A stretch of DNA of 64,000 nt from Acinonyx jubatus (Eukaryota > Chordata > Mammalia > Carnivora > Felidae), in contig NC_069388.1 in the NCBI RefSeq assembly GCF_027475565.1, forward strand, positions 44,398,478 to 44,462,477. Reading direction: 5' to 3'. A program made the position numbers and the translations under genes. Positions 23,936-36,262 of this stretch are shown here, in pieces. The stretch's first letter is position 1, and each line of letters starts with the position of its first letter. The notes beneath the pieces are model-generated. The model was not told the DNA's origin. It saw nothing but the letters and a program-made list of their open reading frames with translations, and made no database searches.

Positions 23936-24033
23936 GTTAGGATGGATAGATGGATGGATGGATGGATGGATGGGTGGATGGATGGGTGGGAGGATGGGTA
24001 GTTGGGTGTGTGGGTGAATGGATGGATGGGTGG
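23936..24033. repeat. (GGAT)n microsatellite
   Basis: About 95 bases of imperfect GGAT/GGGT tetranucleotide repeat on +. Confidence 0.95.
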
Positions 24034-25139
24034 AAGAAGAAAGGAAGCTAGAACATAGCATGTGTACTTAGCCAAAAACATGTTTACAAACCTGCCTTCA
24101 TCTCACCCAGACCCCTTCACCAGGCTTTGCACACCCACATGCCTTCTGTGACCTATAGGTGAGCAATACCATCCAGGCTGGTAACCACAGTGATGTGTCA
24201 AAGGGGGCATCAATTGAGCTGATTACTGCCACATAACTACAAGGACCCAGCATTGCCAAATATGATTTTTTAAGGAAATTCCCCAAATCCAATTTCCAAA
24301 TGTTGTTCAGGCCAAAGCAGCCACATCTGTAGGTCATGCCTGGCCCCCAGGGTATCTGGGCACAAAGTTGATTACATACCCTGATGTCCATCACTTTCTG
24401 CCTTCTGTGTATGGAATGTAAAGAGGAGAGACAAGGCCCACTGGCCACGCTCCAGCCCACACTGCCACAAGTCTGAGGCTCGCTGCTGGGTGTGACCTAC
24501 AACCAGGCATTGTGGGAATTGTCTATCCTCCGTGTTGAATCTGAGATCCTGTCAGTACAAGAAAGGACTTGGACAGTGAGGATTTCATTCTCTAAGTCAA
24601 GCCTGCATGTCAACCATCTTCTCACCTGGAGAAAAGGTAGTTTCCAGCTCAAGCCAACCTCTGTGCAGTTGTGAGTGGCAGCTGGGGATCCTCTTAATGA
24701 GTCTAAGAGCAAAGACTATTATCCCTGCAGGATAAAATTGGAATGATTTTCACTAAAAAAAGAATAAAAATAAGAATAAAGAAAAAGAAGGAAAGAAAGA
24801 AGGAAGGAAGAAAGAAAGGAAGAAAGAAATAAGGAGAAAGAAAGAAAGATTTTGGAGAAAGGTCTGTGTTTCTTCTCTGCCCACCTGCCTCCTTTTTCCT
24901 AACTATGGAAATTTTCATGGAGCAATTTTCAGTTGAACTTCCACATGCAGGGAGTGCAGCCCAGCTCTTCAGCACCTCTCCTTCCCTCGCCGCCTGCCTT
25001 GAGGTTAAGATCCAGGACTTGAAAAACAACATCCTCTACCCTGTTCTTTTTGCTTAGACACTTCGGACTTTCCCCCAAGGCCAGTGAATGCGACTTCCTC
25101 CATCCAGTGTGTCTTGTGGGGTTGCTTTTCTCAGCATTC
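24034..25139. other. Unique intronic sequence with a GAAA/GGAA-rich tract
   Basis: A purine-rich AAGAAAG/GGAA tract spans about 24758-24850. The rest is unique, with no exon recognised. Confidence 0.4.
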
Positions 25140-25560
25140 AGCGTGGCCAATGGCTAAGCTAGTTACCAGATCCCCACCCTGCTTCATACGATTTCGTCAA
25201 TAGATTTGGCTGATTGACCAGATGAGGATGAGACTTCTGGAGAAGTCTGATCAATTGCTTAATGATTGGGCCGTATCGACCAGGAATGGTTAATAGAGTT
25301 CCACAAGTCAACATTTCCCGGGGCTTCTGAGAAAAGTGTGTCATTTGCAAAAGTGATGGAGAATTTAAGTTCCCCCAAGGAACCCGGGCCAGCCATTGGC
25401 AAGATGAACAGAGGCAGTAATGTCTTCTGTCTGGACCCTGGAGAATGTGTGTCAGCTTTTCCTCACAGCTGTGTAGAAACGATTTGTGTGATGTTAACAC
25501 CGAAATCCACACAGCCACTGAGAAATCACATTATCCTCGTGTTCTTACCTGACGTTCTCT
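25140..25560. promoter_or_regulatory. Candidate conserved non-coding element
   Basis: Repeat-free DNA that keeps CpG words (ATACGATTTCG, GTATCGACC, GAAACGATTTG) and carries homeodomain-type CAATTGCTTAATGATTGG (25254-25271 region) and several GTTAA/TTAAC words. The 99-codon open frame across it lacks protein features. A regulatory role is inferred from motif content only. Confidence 0.33.
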
Positions 25561-26749
25561 CCTGAGGATTTCTAGGCAACCAGCTATGAAGGTTACCCAG
25601 TGGCTCTGGTTAGTCTTACTTTTTTGAACATAAATTGGGAAAGAAGTTATTTTTCTTGTTTTTAAAAATTCACAGTATTCATGGAAATAGAAATTTCCCA
25701 AAAGCTTATCACTAATGCTGAGTATCCACAGCACTTGGGGTGGTCAGTGAAGACCTGACCACAGCCTTGGCAGGGATTCCAGATGCTCCTCTCCTTTCTA
25801 TGGAGAAGGAAAGAAACAAACAAACAAACAAACAAAGCACAGATATCTTTCAGTTTGTAGGGAGAAAACTAGACCTAAAACTGTTCATAATGCATAAACT
25901 TCTTTCTAACCCCCTTATATCATCTCTGTTTGATCATCATGTTTGACTCCACACATTCTTATCAATTGCAAAATGAGTCTGGTTAAGTTCAGAGCTTTTC
26001 TAATTTTAATAATGAAGGCTGTTGTGTGTCTAGAATGATTTAAAGGAGGCCCATAGGGATCTGTACTGTTCTAAACCCCCCTCCTACCTAAACTGGGTCC
26101 CAGGAGCTGGTGCAAAAGCTCTCCATAGGAGAGGAGGCAAGGCAGCCTGAGTCTGACCCCTGCCCTCACCTGCAGGTGTCTTCAGGAGCCTGGGCCCCAC
26201 CTGCTCTTTCAGTCTCCCAGGGGCCAGCCTGTGCCAGATGCTGTGGGGACCCATAGCCCACAGTGTGTATGAGAAAAGGATAAGTGCCCAGTTAGCTTTC
26301 CTGCAAGAACTGCCCCCACGCAGTGAAAACAGTGCAGAGAAAGTAAGTGAAAGCCATCAGGCCAGGAGTTAGCTTCAAGGAGAAGGTTCATGTTGGGCTT
26401 GAGCATTGGACAGCAGTAGGGAAGACACAGGTGTGGAAAAGGCTCCTCTGGGCTGCAAAAAAATGCACAGAGCCCATCAGGCAGGAAGGGCAAGGTAGAA
26501 GGTATCTGGAAGGGGCCAGAGGGGGTGAGAATCTTAGACCCTCCACAGAGAGGAGACAGCAAAGGGAGCATAGGGCAACCGAGGTGCAGTTTGGAGTGGG
26601 GAGAGCCTGAACTAGAAACAGACTCTGAGGATGTGCCCTCAAGCTGCCTGTCAGTGGCCCTCCCACTTGCCCTGAGCCTCCCCTCCCCACTCTGAGCATG
26701 CAGAGAAGGGACACCCAGAAGCTCTGCAACCCACAGCCAGTTCAGGAAG
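25561..26749. other. Unique intronic sequence; (CAAA)n at 25816-25838
   Basis: A short CAAA tetranucleotide run is present. Otherwise no repeat or exon recognised. Confidence 0.35.
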
Positions 26750-27020
26750 GGAGTTGACCATGGCTTTGCAGTCCCTGCGCCGCTGAAGCAGTGAGTGTAG
26801 GAAATGCTCAGCGGGCTGCACCGCCATTAAGGTTGGCGCTGTCCTTCCCACAAAGGATGGAAAAAGAAATACAATGCAAGCCCATTTCATTTTCTTCCAT
26901 AATGGGATTGAATTGGCCTACTTTGAATAAAAAACATTGGCACCTGCTGGAAGGAATCAGGTCCAGACTGCCTGCCATTTGGGATGCTTTGCCCACCTGA
27001 GAGAGTCTTGTCTGCCTAGG
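26750..27020. promoter_or_regulatory. Candidate conserved element with a REST half-site
   Basis: Repeat-free segment containing GGCGCTGTCC at 26835-26844, which equals one half of the RE1/NRSE element bound by REST. Nearby are a CCATTAAGG word and E-boxes of CACCTG type. The second half-site is absent at normal spacing, so REST binding is only a possibility. Confidence 0.3.
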
Positions 27021-27459
27021 GTTTGTGAACTAGGATTCTCAGCAACCTTCAACCACGACAGATTGGGTTCTGAAATTCTCAGTGAACAAACCTCACCCCA
27101 GCTTTATACATGCATTTTGTTTGGTTTGGTCACTGAGCACATGGATTTTTAGCAAGTAGATTATAATGTCTGCATATGAAAATTTTCCCCTAAAAAGTGT
27201 AGCCCCCTGCACATTGCAGAAAATAGAAATCCAAATAGCTTTCATCCTAGGCTGATGCTCAAATCCAGGAATTTAGAAAAACAAGTCTTCAAGCCATACA
27301 GCCATTGGCCTGAGGGGCAGCTGGCACGTTTGAAAGGCACCATGTTCTGTGATGGGAGACTATTACTTTATTTCTGAGGAAATACTGGACTAGAGGGTTA
27401 CTAAAAATTTTTATGAAATTGTTACACAGCCCCATTTTCTGTACAAGTCAATTTCCTAA
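27021..27459. other. Unique intronic sequence, nothing identified
   Basis: No repeat or exon recognised. Confidence 0.3.
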
Positions 27460-27795
27460 AATGTTACTTTGCCCGGGTCCAGAGAGAGGGAGGGATGGAC
27501 AGGCAGAGCACAGGGGATTTTTAGGACAGTGAAACTCTCCCACATGAGACTGCAGTGGTGGATGGTAGGGTATATAGTGCATAGAATGTTTGTCACATGA
27601 CAAATGAACCCCAGTGTAAACTATGGACCTTAGTTCCAAATAATGTATCAATATTGGTTCATCAATTGTAACAAATGTGCTTTACTAATAATGCAAGGTG
27701 GGGATGGGAGGAAACGTATGGGAACTCCGTATTTCTGCTCTATTTTTCCTGTACACCTAAATCTGCTCTAAAAATAAAATATATTAATTAAAAAG
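27460..27795 (+). mobile_element. L1 3'-end fragment
   Basis: L1M-type 3' UTR words in order: GATTTTTAGGACAGTGAAAC, GTGTAAACTATGGACC, GGTTCATCAATTGTAAC, CTGCTCTAAAAATAAA, ending in an A-rich tail. Confidence 0.8.
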
Positions 27796-28645
27796 TTAAT
27801 TTACCAGAAGGAAACAAGTTTTGGGGGGAACATGGAAGTGAATTACCGACAGGGATACAGCTACTTGGGGATGCTGTGAATGGTAAATGACCAAGGACCA
27901 TCACCCAGAGTGTGGTTCCTCATCACAGTGCTTGCTGTGAGGTCATTTGGTGAGCCCCTTAAAAATCACCACCAAATTAAGCAGTTTTTGTAAGAACTGG
28001 GGAAGAACTTGCAAATGAGATTCTTCTCTGGGTAGATTTTTTAGTCCATTTTTTTCCCTCCTTACCAAAGGGACCAATTCCTTTCACCACTCACTATCTA
28101 AAACACCTTGTCTCTAATGCCTGCCCTACAAAAACAGCAGCTACTTCATCTAACAATGGAGATGTTGCTAATTATCCACCCACTCAAGAGCCTGACCTGA
28201 ATCCTTTAAACAGAGCAGACCAAGGGCATCTCGGAAACTGCAGATTATCTGCTAGTCATTTTCTTCCTAAATCCTGTTCAGTGCCACACGCCGTCTGATC
28301 AGAGTTGCCGTTGGAATATGTGACCTTCTAGTGGGACTTCTGTTTAGGGACTGACTGAGTCTGAACTCCTTCTTGTTTTACCCCTGGCTAAGGGTTTTAT
28401 GCATATTTAGCCTGATCCGTGTGGCAGGCTGTGAGCAATCTGGTGTTGCAGACAGGTGTGAAGAAGCTCTCTAGGCGGGGTGGGAGCCTACACACTGCTC
28501 TCGGTGATGCACCAGCTCTCCCTGCTGTGAGAGCCTTAGCATTCCATGACCCTGGTGTAAGTTGCCCCTAGGGGCCGCCACTGAAGCTGCAATAAAATTG
28601 AGAAGGAGCCTTTGGAAGTCAATTTACTCGTATGGCTTCCAGAGT
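27796..28645. other. Unique intronic sequence, partly motif-rich
   Basis: Repeat-free. The part at about 28130-28340 has AACAATGG, GCTAATTATCC and GCAGATTATC words and could be conserved, but the evidence is weak. Confidence 0.3.
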
Positions 28646-28860
28646 ATTGTGAGAAAGAGAGAGAGAGAGAAAACAAGTGGGAGATGGGCAGAGAGCAAGA
28701 GGGAGAGAGAGAATCCCAAGCTCTCTCTCTTGCACTGTCAGGGTCTTGTACTGTCAGCACAGAGCCTGACGAGGGGGCTCAGTTTCACGAACTGTGAGAT
28801 CATGACCTGAGCCCAAGTCAAGAGTTGGACACTCAGCCAACTAAGCCACCCAGGCACCCC
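28646..28860 (-). mobile_element. Carnivore tRNA-Lys-derived SINE (minus)
   Basis: GA-rich start without a clear T tail, then GATCATGACCTGAGCC, and the reverse-complemented head CCACCCAGGCACCCC ending at 28860. Confidence 0.9.
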
Positions 28861-29663
28861 TGAATAGAGTTCTACAAACCTTTCTCTTTTGTATGTAAAA
28901 ATGGCTGTCACAGATGAAATCCAGGAATATGGGTAACAAATAGTTTGCTACAGAGATTGTTACCTTCTGGAAGAGGGTCTCAAAATGTTTTCCCATAGGA
29001 GACAATGTTAGGAAGTGTTAAAGAAATACGATTTCAGGTCTCCCAGATCTTTGGTTTCCAAACTGTTCAATGTATTTTGATGAGAATAGAGGTGGTCAAA
29101 TACCTAGGTGCTGTTACTGCTGGACACTGCTGTGAGAGGCATGGAGAGTTTCAAAGACAGCAAAAGAAATAATTTGCAAAAACATCCAACTTCTTCTTCA
29201 TGCCCCCCTCCCCCACCCCCTACCCTAATCCTCCACCCCTGCCAAGCACTCTACAGATGGGCTCAGCAACTATCTTTTCAGAGGATTAAGGGTCACTTGC
29301 TTCTCCGGCCATCTGTGTTCAGCTTTGTGGACAGAGGCTGCGGGAATGTGGGTGTTAGATGGTGGGCCAGGACCCAGGCTGGGCAGGCTGTGACCTTAGG
29401 GAAGTGGGGTTCCCCCACAATTCCCTCTGTGAAGCCAACAATGAGGAGGGCCAAGTAGTGAAGGCTGCCTGAACCGTACCTGGGCCGTGGGAACAGGGCC
29501 ATGCAGGAACCAGGAAAGCAGAGAGAGGATGTACCACCTAGAACGATATGGTTGTAGGCCCCGGAACCAAGAGGGAGGGCACTCCTGATGGTACTGTGGA
29601 AACACACAGGGGGCATCTCAGCAACTGGGGAAAGGAAGCCACAAATTTAAAAGGGCCCACTGG
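28861..29663. other. Unique intronic sequence, nothing identified
   Basis: No repeat or exon recognised. The C-rich patch at about 29203-29240 is simple sequence. Confidence 0.35.
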
Positions 29664-29898
29664 GGGGCGCCTGGGTGGCTCAGTCGGTTAAGACTCCGTT
29701 TTCGGGTTAGGTCATAATCTCAGTCTGTGGGTTTGAGCCCATTGTCTGGCACTGTGCTGACAAGCTCAGAGCCTGGAGCCTGTTTTGGATTCTGTGACTC
29801 CCTCCCTCTCTACCCCTCTCCTGCTCATGCTTGCTCGCTCTCTCTCTCTCTCTCCCTCTCTCTCTCTCAAAAATAAAAAAATAAACATTAAAAATATT
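29664..29898 (+). mobile_element. Carnivore SINE with 18 bp target duplication
   Basis: GGGGCGCCTGGGTGGCTC head, TC-expanded CT-rich segment, A-rich tail. The perfect direct repeat TTTAAAAGGGCCCACTGG at 29646-29663 and 29899-29916 suggests a fairly recent insertion. Confidence 0.95.
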
Positions 29899-29916
29899 TT
29901 TAAAAGGGCCCACTGG

Positions 29917-30615
29917 TTTCTAACTTAAGAATTATGATAGTTTCAAAATTTGCACAGCCACAATTCCCTGAAGCTTTTCTAGAAGCTGTTTTGATCTAAG
30001 AGGCAGGGACCATCCTAGCAAAGCCGTGCTTGAGTGTCTGGACATAGGCTGTAATTGATGTTTTGGTCCAAGAAGCTACTCTCTGAGGAGATGTGTCAAA
30101 ACATCACCCCAAGGTGCTCATCCTTGCCAAGGTGGCCAGCCCTGCACCAGTGCCTTTGCTTAAGGACTTAGATGGATGTTGGATGTTGGCCAGGGTTTGT
30201 AGGGGCCCAGAAACCCAGCCAGAATGCCTATCAATTTGGCTCCATTCACTAGGAATTAGGTGGCCTTGAGTAATTTCAGAGGCGAGCAGTCCTCTGACAT
30301 TTCCGCAGAGTGCCCACCTGACACCCTCAGCCTTGCTTGCTGTGGGGCTTAGCAAGATCATCCTGGAGCTCTGGTTTCACATACAGCTTTCCCAGTCTTC
30401 CCAGTGATGCTCTTTTTCATAATGCTTCCTGTCTTGGGGCATTTTGCAGAGTTCTGTCACCAATTTATTTAGCAGAACTTTATTCTATATTAATGAAAGA
30501 CCAATCCGAGCCAGGCAGAAAGAATGTACACAGTGCAATGTACATTCATTCATTTGTGAAGATTCATAAGATGCCTTTCGCATGCAAGTGCTGAACTGGA
30601 TCGCCATGGAGCGAT
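29917..30615. other. Unique intronic sequence, nothing identified
   Basis: Repeat-free as far as I can see. No exon recognised. Confidence 0.35.
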
Positions 30616-31067
30616 TACAGTGGTCCCCCTTTCCCCGCTGGAAATATCTCCAAGACCCCCAGTAGATGCCGGAAACCATGGTTAGTCCTGAGCCCTATAT
30701 GTTTTCTTCAGCGCATACACACCTACGATAAAGTTTAATTTGCAAATTAGGCACTTTAATAGATTAGCAACAATAACATAATAGAACAGTTATAGTCATA
30801 CACATAATGAAAGTTATATGAATGTGGTCTCTGTCAAAATACCTTATCACACAGTAGTCACCCTTCCTCTTGTGATGACGTGAGCTGATAAACTGCCCAC
30901 ATGATGAGACGAAGTGAGGTGAATGACATAGGCACTATGATGTAGTGTGAGGCTACTACTGACCTTCTGACAGTATGTCAGGAGGAGGGTCACCTGCTCC
31001 GGAGTACGGTTGACTGCGGGTGACTGAAATGCAGAAAGTGAAATCATGGAGACAGAGGACTGCTGTA
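30616..31067 (+). mobile_element. Tigger-type (pogo/Tc1-mariner) non-autonomous DNA transposon
   Basis: The element starts TACAGTGGTCCCCC and ends with the imperfect inverted repeat GGACTGCTGTA, each end at a TA dinucleotide as expected for this superfamily. Interior words (CAAGACCCCCAGTAGATGCC, ACGATAAAGTTTAATTTGCA, TGATGAGACGAAGTGAGGTG, ACTACTGACCTTCTGACAG) match the well-known mammalian Tigger-derived repeat. It encodes no transposase. Confidence 0.75.
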
Positions 31068-31069
31068 CC

Positions 31070-31525
31070 CAACAGCTCTGACTGGGCTGCTGCCTCCAGG
31101 AGCATCTTTCCCACCCATCGCCTTCCTGACCTCACCTCCCTACCAATCCCTGCTCTTATCTCCACTCTGCCTCACAGAGTGCTCTTAGCACACTCCTGGC
31201 TCCAGGTGTTCACATCTGCTGTTCCCTCTCTCTAGAGGGCTCTTCCCCCAGATCTCTACATGGCTCTCTCTCCCTGCCCTCAAGCCTTTACTCCCTGAGC
31301 TTTTCTTTGGCCTCCCCTATCCTTGCCTGCCTTGTGTTTTCTCCTAAGCAGTTCTCATCATCCAACAGGCCTTATGTTTACTTATTTATCACTTGAATAT
31401 AAGCTTCACAGTGGCAGGGTTGATGGTCTATTTTGGTCCTTGCTGTTTCCCCTGTGCCCAGAATACTGCTGGGTGCATAGTAGATGTTCCATAAATATTA
31501 GTGGAATTCATAGTTGAATGGAAAA
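31070..31525 (+). mobile_element. L2 LINE 3'-end fragment
   Basis: Late ORF2 and 3' UTR words of L2 occur in order: TTCACATCTGCTGTTCCCTC, GCTCTTCCCCCAGATCTC, ATATAAGCTTCACAGTGGCA, GTGCATAGTAGATGTTCC, ATAAATATTAGTGGAATTC. Confidence 0.75.
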
Positions 31526-32518
31526 TAGGTAATTAAGCATGAAACTAGGTCATATTCTGGTCAAGCAAATAGCTGATAGGTAATAAGTGATATAGCTGAG
31601 TGCCATGCTGATTGTAGCACAGACTCTTATCATTATACTTGTCCTTTAAGGCCTCAGTTGTCCCTGGGTCTCGTCACTTCCTTCCCTAAGAATTAACTTC
31701 AGGTCTGGGAAAACAGAAGGTGCTCGTCTGCACGTGGGCACCAGGTTTTTCTTCCCTGGTGCACACACATGGCATCCATTAGCAGTAATGGGAACAACAA
31801 ACTCACATCCAGAGAACAGTGAAACCCACGTGATCAACGTGTCTCCAGCGTGAAAGAAGTGATGTTTCCCATCCCAAGACACTTAGCATTAAAATAAAAT
31901 CAGAGTTAAAGTAACAGTAAATGTTCTTGGTTCTCCAAGAATGCATCACAAAGCATTTACTCCAATGGTTTTCAGTGAAAAGTTAGCCAATATAAACACC
32001 GAAAGAGCTGCTCTCCTAAAAGATGTTCAATTAAGCATCAGTGCAATTGTATGGAGACTATGTTGCAACACCACCGAGGTGGCCTGTTTTTCTGGTCATT
32101 ATTAATCCAGAAACCTTAATGATGAACAACATTTGTGTTATTGTCTACCCAAATGTAATTTGTTTATGCAGCAGTTCAGTTAATCCTGCAATCTGTTTTT
32201 CTCAAATGAGGGCAGATAATGGAGACACCGTTCTTTACAAGTCTTCAGGCTTTTAAATTCTGATAAAATCAGGATTCTTCACTGGGTCTTGCCCCAGCTC
32301 TGAATTAAACCACTTTAAATGTAATTATGGAACCTGGCCTTACATCAGGAACATCCATTTAAAAAATTGATTGGCCAGGCTGTTCCACGAGGCATTTTAT
32401 GAGCAAACGCTTGCGAAGGGGCCAGAACTGTAATTTATAAAGGCAAAAAGCAGGTAAATACTTTATTAGTGGTAATGAGAGCGTTTCCAGCTAACTGAAT
32501 CTTTTCTTTCCTCACTAG
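31526..32518. other. Repeat-free intron flank upstream of the CFAP61 exon
   Basis: The part at about 31870-32515 is free of repeats and rich in AT-hook/homeodomain-like words (TTAATTAGC-type, GTAATTTG, ATTAATCC). It may be conserved non-coding sequence next to the exon. A polypyrimidine-rich acceptor (CTTTTCTTTCCTCACTAG) ends it at 32518. No other exon was confirmed. Confidence 0.35.
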
Positions 32519-32609
32519 CTACTTCATGGAGCCATGGTGCATGGCCCTGTTTCACGATCGTTTTATTGATCTAAGGAAAGAGTTACGCCAGATCTTGACC
32601 TCCAAGGAG
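32519..32609 (+). CDS. CFAP61: CFAP61, penultimate recognised coding exon
   Basis: A 91-base coding exon with an AG acceptor at 32517-32518 after a pyrimidine tract and a GTAAGA donor at 32610. The first base completes a split codon. The remaining 30 codons read YFMEPWCMALFHDRF through LTSKE without a stop, while the other two frames are closed. It ends on a codon boundary, matching the phase of the exon at 40600. CFAP61 is a component of the calmodulin- and spoke-associated complex at the base of axonemal radial spokes, needed for ciliary and sperm-flagellar motility. The assignment rests on gene order (same strand and directly upstream of INSM1, as in human) and on the CFAP61-like C-terminal peptide. 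I could not align it. This C-terminal part carries no catalytic motif. Confidence 0.75.
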
Positions 32610-34062
32610 GTAAGAGTGATTAATAGATATGTGAGTTATTTCTTGCAGATTACAAGCACTTTGTAGTTGTTGGTCATTTAGACTTTTCTCTACATTCCCC
32701 CTTTTGGTTTTACTTACAACTGTACTTCTTATAAATAAGATTTGGAGTATGTGAACATAGACAGTGATATTTCAGGAAAAGTGGATTATTTAAATCCTTT
32801 TATGAGAGGCAGATTTCTTTTTCCTTTTTACAAGTAACTGTATTTTCATGATCAGTTAACAGGGATGTTGACTGGGAACCGAATCTGAGTTTTTTCGACT
32901 TGCTCTCAAGAATGGACATTGCATGCCTTTAGTTTCTGCCCTATTGCCCACCATTTGCTAGATATTTGTGTGTCTGTGTGTTATTATAAAAATGTAAAGG
33001 GAAGGTGTAAGATGCCCAGACACACCCCTTTTATAACCCAAACTGCTTTCTCAAAGTGATAGGGAATTAACTGGAAGGATACATTTCCCAAAGACTCCAT
33101 GCTCAGCAAGAAATTTGACTCTGCAGTGTAAGTAGTGAAATATTCGTGAAGCTTTAAATTAAATTCTTTCTTGCAACACTAGACTCCTTAATGAAGCTGT
33201 GGAGAGTTAGTGTCTGTGCTCACAAAGCAGTCAGATATCCATCGCAGACTCTCCCTTGCTCCACTCAGATAAGGGCTGGCCCCAGTGGGCACAGCTTAGT
33301 TTTCCACCATGTTTTATTTCCTAAAAGGGCAAGTACTGCGTCTCTGTTATCACTTCCACTTGAGAGCACCTGTGACCCTCAAAGGTTCCTGTGGTGTGGG
33401 CTCCATATTGGGCAGCATAGATACAGATCACACACTGAGTCCGTACTGCCTGCACCACCTTGCATGTGTCAAGTGGGAAAGGCCACAGGAAGAGGTGCTG
33501 CATGCAGTGGTGTCTGCCTCTAGCTCAGATCCTTGTAGAACAGGGACTACCTGTTCCCAACTCAGTGAGCTGTGGGAGGAGTGAAGGAGGGGATATGTGC
33601 AAGTACACAGCACAGAAGAATGGCTCTCAGTAAGTGCCAGCCCCCACAGGTAATAGTGGTGGGGACAGGCAGACAGTGGAAGTGGTACTCATATAAGCAG
33701 ATATGCAGGAGTTCATTTGAGAGCCTGGTAATAGGAAAATAAAGAGGATAGTCTTCACTAAAGAATGATGGTAATTCCTTTTCTCAAATATTGAGATTAA
33801 GTAGCCCATTTCATTTTACTTTCCAGATTGTCTATAGGAAAGTACAGCAGTCCAGTCCCATTGACTATGATATCCTATAGCTCAGCATATCAGTTTTCCT
33901 CTACTTCCACATGGAGAGAAAGGAATAAAAGACTATTATTTATGACTGTTATTGTAAGTCATCTCAAATCTATGTATCACTTATTTTAAAAACAAACCCA
34001 TTGTAAGATTTCACGAGTCTTGCACGGAAGTAAAGAGGAACAGATTATAAATCCACTGACAC
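32610..34062. other. CFAP61: CFAP61 last intron, 5' part: unique sequence
   Basis: No transposon or further exon recognised. Short open frames around 33191-33613 overlap on both strands and look like chance. Confidence 0.4.
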
Positions 34063-34174
34063 TGTGTTTAGCTTAACCAAAGAGTCACTGACCAAAATGA
34101 AAATTTATATAGTCAAGATTATTCTTCAAAAATGTAACAATTATAAAGATATATGCACCAAGCAACAAAACCCC

Positions 34175-34211
<37 letters not shown>

Positions 34212-34304
34212 CAAAAGTTGATAGAATTAAAGGAAGAGATGGTTCTAAAATAAGAGCTGGGGAATTCAATATTTCACTTTCAGTAATGGATAGAACAACC
34301 AGGT
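34063..34304 (+). mobile_element. Old L1 ORF2 (endonuclease-side) fragment
   Basis: Contains TATATGCACCAAGCAACA and TTTCAGTAATGGATAGAAC, words of the L1 ORF2 endonuclease region, plus a CA repeat at 34180-34207. The following L1 repeats the same ORF2 segment (ACTTACAGCAATGGACAGATC), so this is a separate, older copy. Limits approximate. Confidence 0.6.
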
Positions 34305-36262
34305 AAGGGAATAGGGGACTTGAACAACAGGATTTCAGTACCCCACTTACAGCAATGGACAGATCAACTAATCAGAAAATCAACAAGAGAACAATGGCTT
34401 TGAATGACACACTGGACCAGATGGACTTAACAGATATATTCAGAACATTTCATCCTAAAGCAGCAGAATATACACTCTTCTCCATGGAACGTTCTCCAGA
34501 ATAGACCATATACTGGAACACAAATCAGCCCTCAACAAGTACAAAAAGATTGAGATCATACCGTGCATATTTTCAGACCATAATGCTGTGAAACTCGAAA
34601 TCAACCACAAGAAAAAAATTTAGAAAGATAACAAATACTTGGAGACTGAGGAACATCCTACTAAAGAATGAATGGGCTAACCAAGCAGTTAAAGAGGAAA
34701 CTACAAAGTATATGGAAGCCAATGAAAATGGCCACAACCCAAAACCTCTGGGACACAGCAAAGGCGGTGATAAGAGGAAAATATATAGCAATCCAGGCCT
34801 CCCTAAAGAAGGAGGAAAGGTCTCAAATACACAGCCTAACCTTACGCCTTAAAGAGCGGGAAAAAGAACAGCAAATAAAACCCAAAACCAGCAGATGACA
34901 GGAAATAATAAAGATTAGAGCAGAAAATGCTATCAAAACCAAAAAAACCAGTAGAACAGATCAATGAAACCGGAAGCTGGTTTTTTGAAAGAATTAAAAA
35001 AATTGATAAACCACTAGCCAGTTTGATCAAAAAGAAAAAGGAAAGGGCCTTAATAAAATCAAGAATGAAAGAGGAGAGATCACAACCAACACACCAGAAA
35101 TAAAAACAATAATAAGAGAATATTATGAGCAATTATATGCCAATAAAATGGGCAATCTGGAAGAAATGGACAAATTCCTAGAAACATATACACTACCAAA
35201 ACTGAAACAGGAAGAAATAGAACATTTGAACAGATCCATAACCAGTAAAGAAATCGAATTAGTATTCAAAAATCTCCCAAAAAAACAAGAGTCCAGGACC
35301 AGATGGCTTCCCAGGGGAATTCTACCAAACATTTAAGGAAGAGTTAACACCTATTCTCTTAAAACTGTTCCAAAAAATAGAAATGGAAGGAAAACTTCCA
35401 AACTGTTTCTATGAAGCCAGCATTACCTTGGTTCCAAAACCAGACAAAGACGCCACTAAAAAAGGAGAACTATAGACCAGTTTCCCTGATGAACATGGAT
35501 GCAAAAATCCTCAACAAGCTATTAGCCAACCGGATCCAACAATACATTAAAAAAATTATTCACCATGACCAAATGGGATTTATACCTGGGATGCAGGGCT
35601 GGTTCAATATCTGCAAAACAATCAATGTGATCCATCACATCAATAAAAGAAAGGACAAGAACCCTATGATCCTCTCAATAGATGCAGAGAAAGCATTTGA
35701 CAAAATACAACATCCTTTCTTGGTAAAAACCCTCGAGAAAGTAGGAATAGAAGGATCATACCTCAAGATCATAAAAGCCATATACAAAAGACCCAACACT
35801 AATATCATCCTCAATGGGGAAAAACTGAGAGCTTTTCCCCTAAGGTCGGGAACAAGACAGGGATGTCCACTCTCACCACTGTTATTCAACATAGTATTGG
35901 CAGTCTTAGCCTCAGCAATCAGACAACACAAAGAAATAAAAGGCATCCAAATTGGCCAGGAGGAGGTCAAACTTTCACTCTTTGCAGATGACATGATACT
36001 CTATATGGAAAACCCTAAAGATTCCACCAAAAAACTGCTAGAACTGATTCATGAATTCAGCAAAATTTCAGGATATAAAATCAATGCACAGAAATCAGTT
36101 ACATTCTTATACACCAACAAGGAAGAGACAGAAAGAGAAATCAAGGAATTGATCCCATATACAATTGCGCCAAAAACCATAAAATACCTAGGAATAAATC
36201 TAACCAAAGAGGTGAAAAATCTATACACTGAAAACTATAGAAAGCTTATGAAAGAAATTGAA

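Larger units (their letters stand above)
1..32518 (+). other. CFAP61: Intronic DNA of CFAP61 (no earlier exon identified)
   Basis: Everything upstream of the exon at 32519 is read as intron of CFAP61, because that exon continues an open reading phase from a preceding exon (its first base completes a split codon) and because the human gene is large. I looked for AG-open-GT segments with protein-like content and found none I could defend. A further CFAP61 exon may still be hidden here, since short exons cannot be found reliably by eye. Inference from gene order and exon phase, not from alignment. Confidence 0.6.

Noticed and set aside
23936..24033. Regularly spaced repeat that could suggest a CRISPR-like array
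   Set aside because: It is a simple GGAT tetranucleotide microsatellite in a vertebrate genome, with no spacer structure.
32041..32256. 71-codon open frame as a further CFAP61 exon
   Set aside because: It ends in a stop before the confirmed exon. I could not place acceptor and donor sites giving the required phase, and the sequence looks non-coding.
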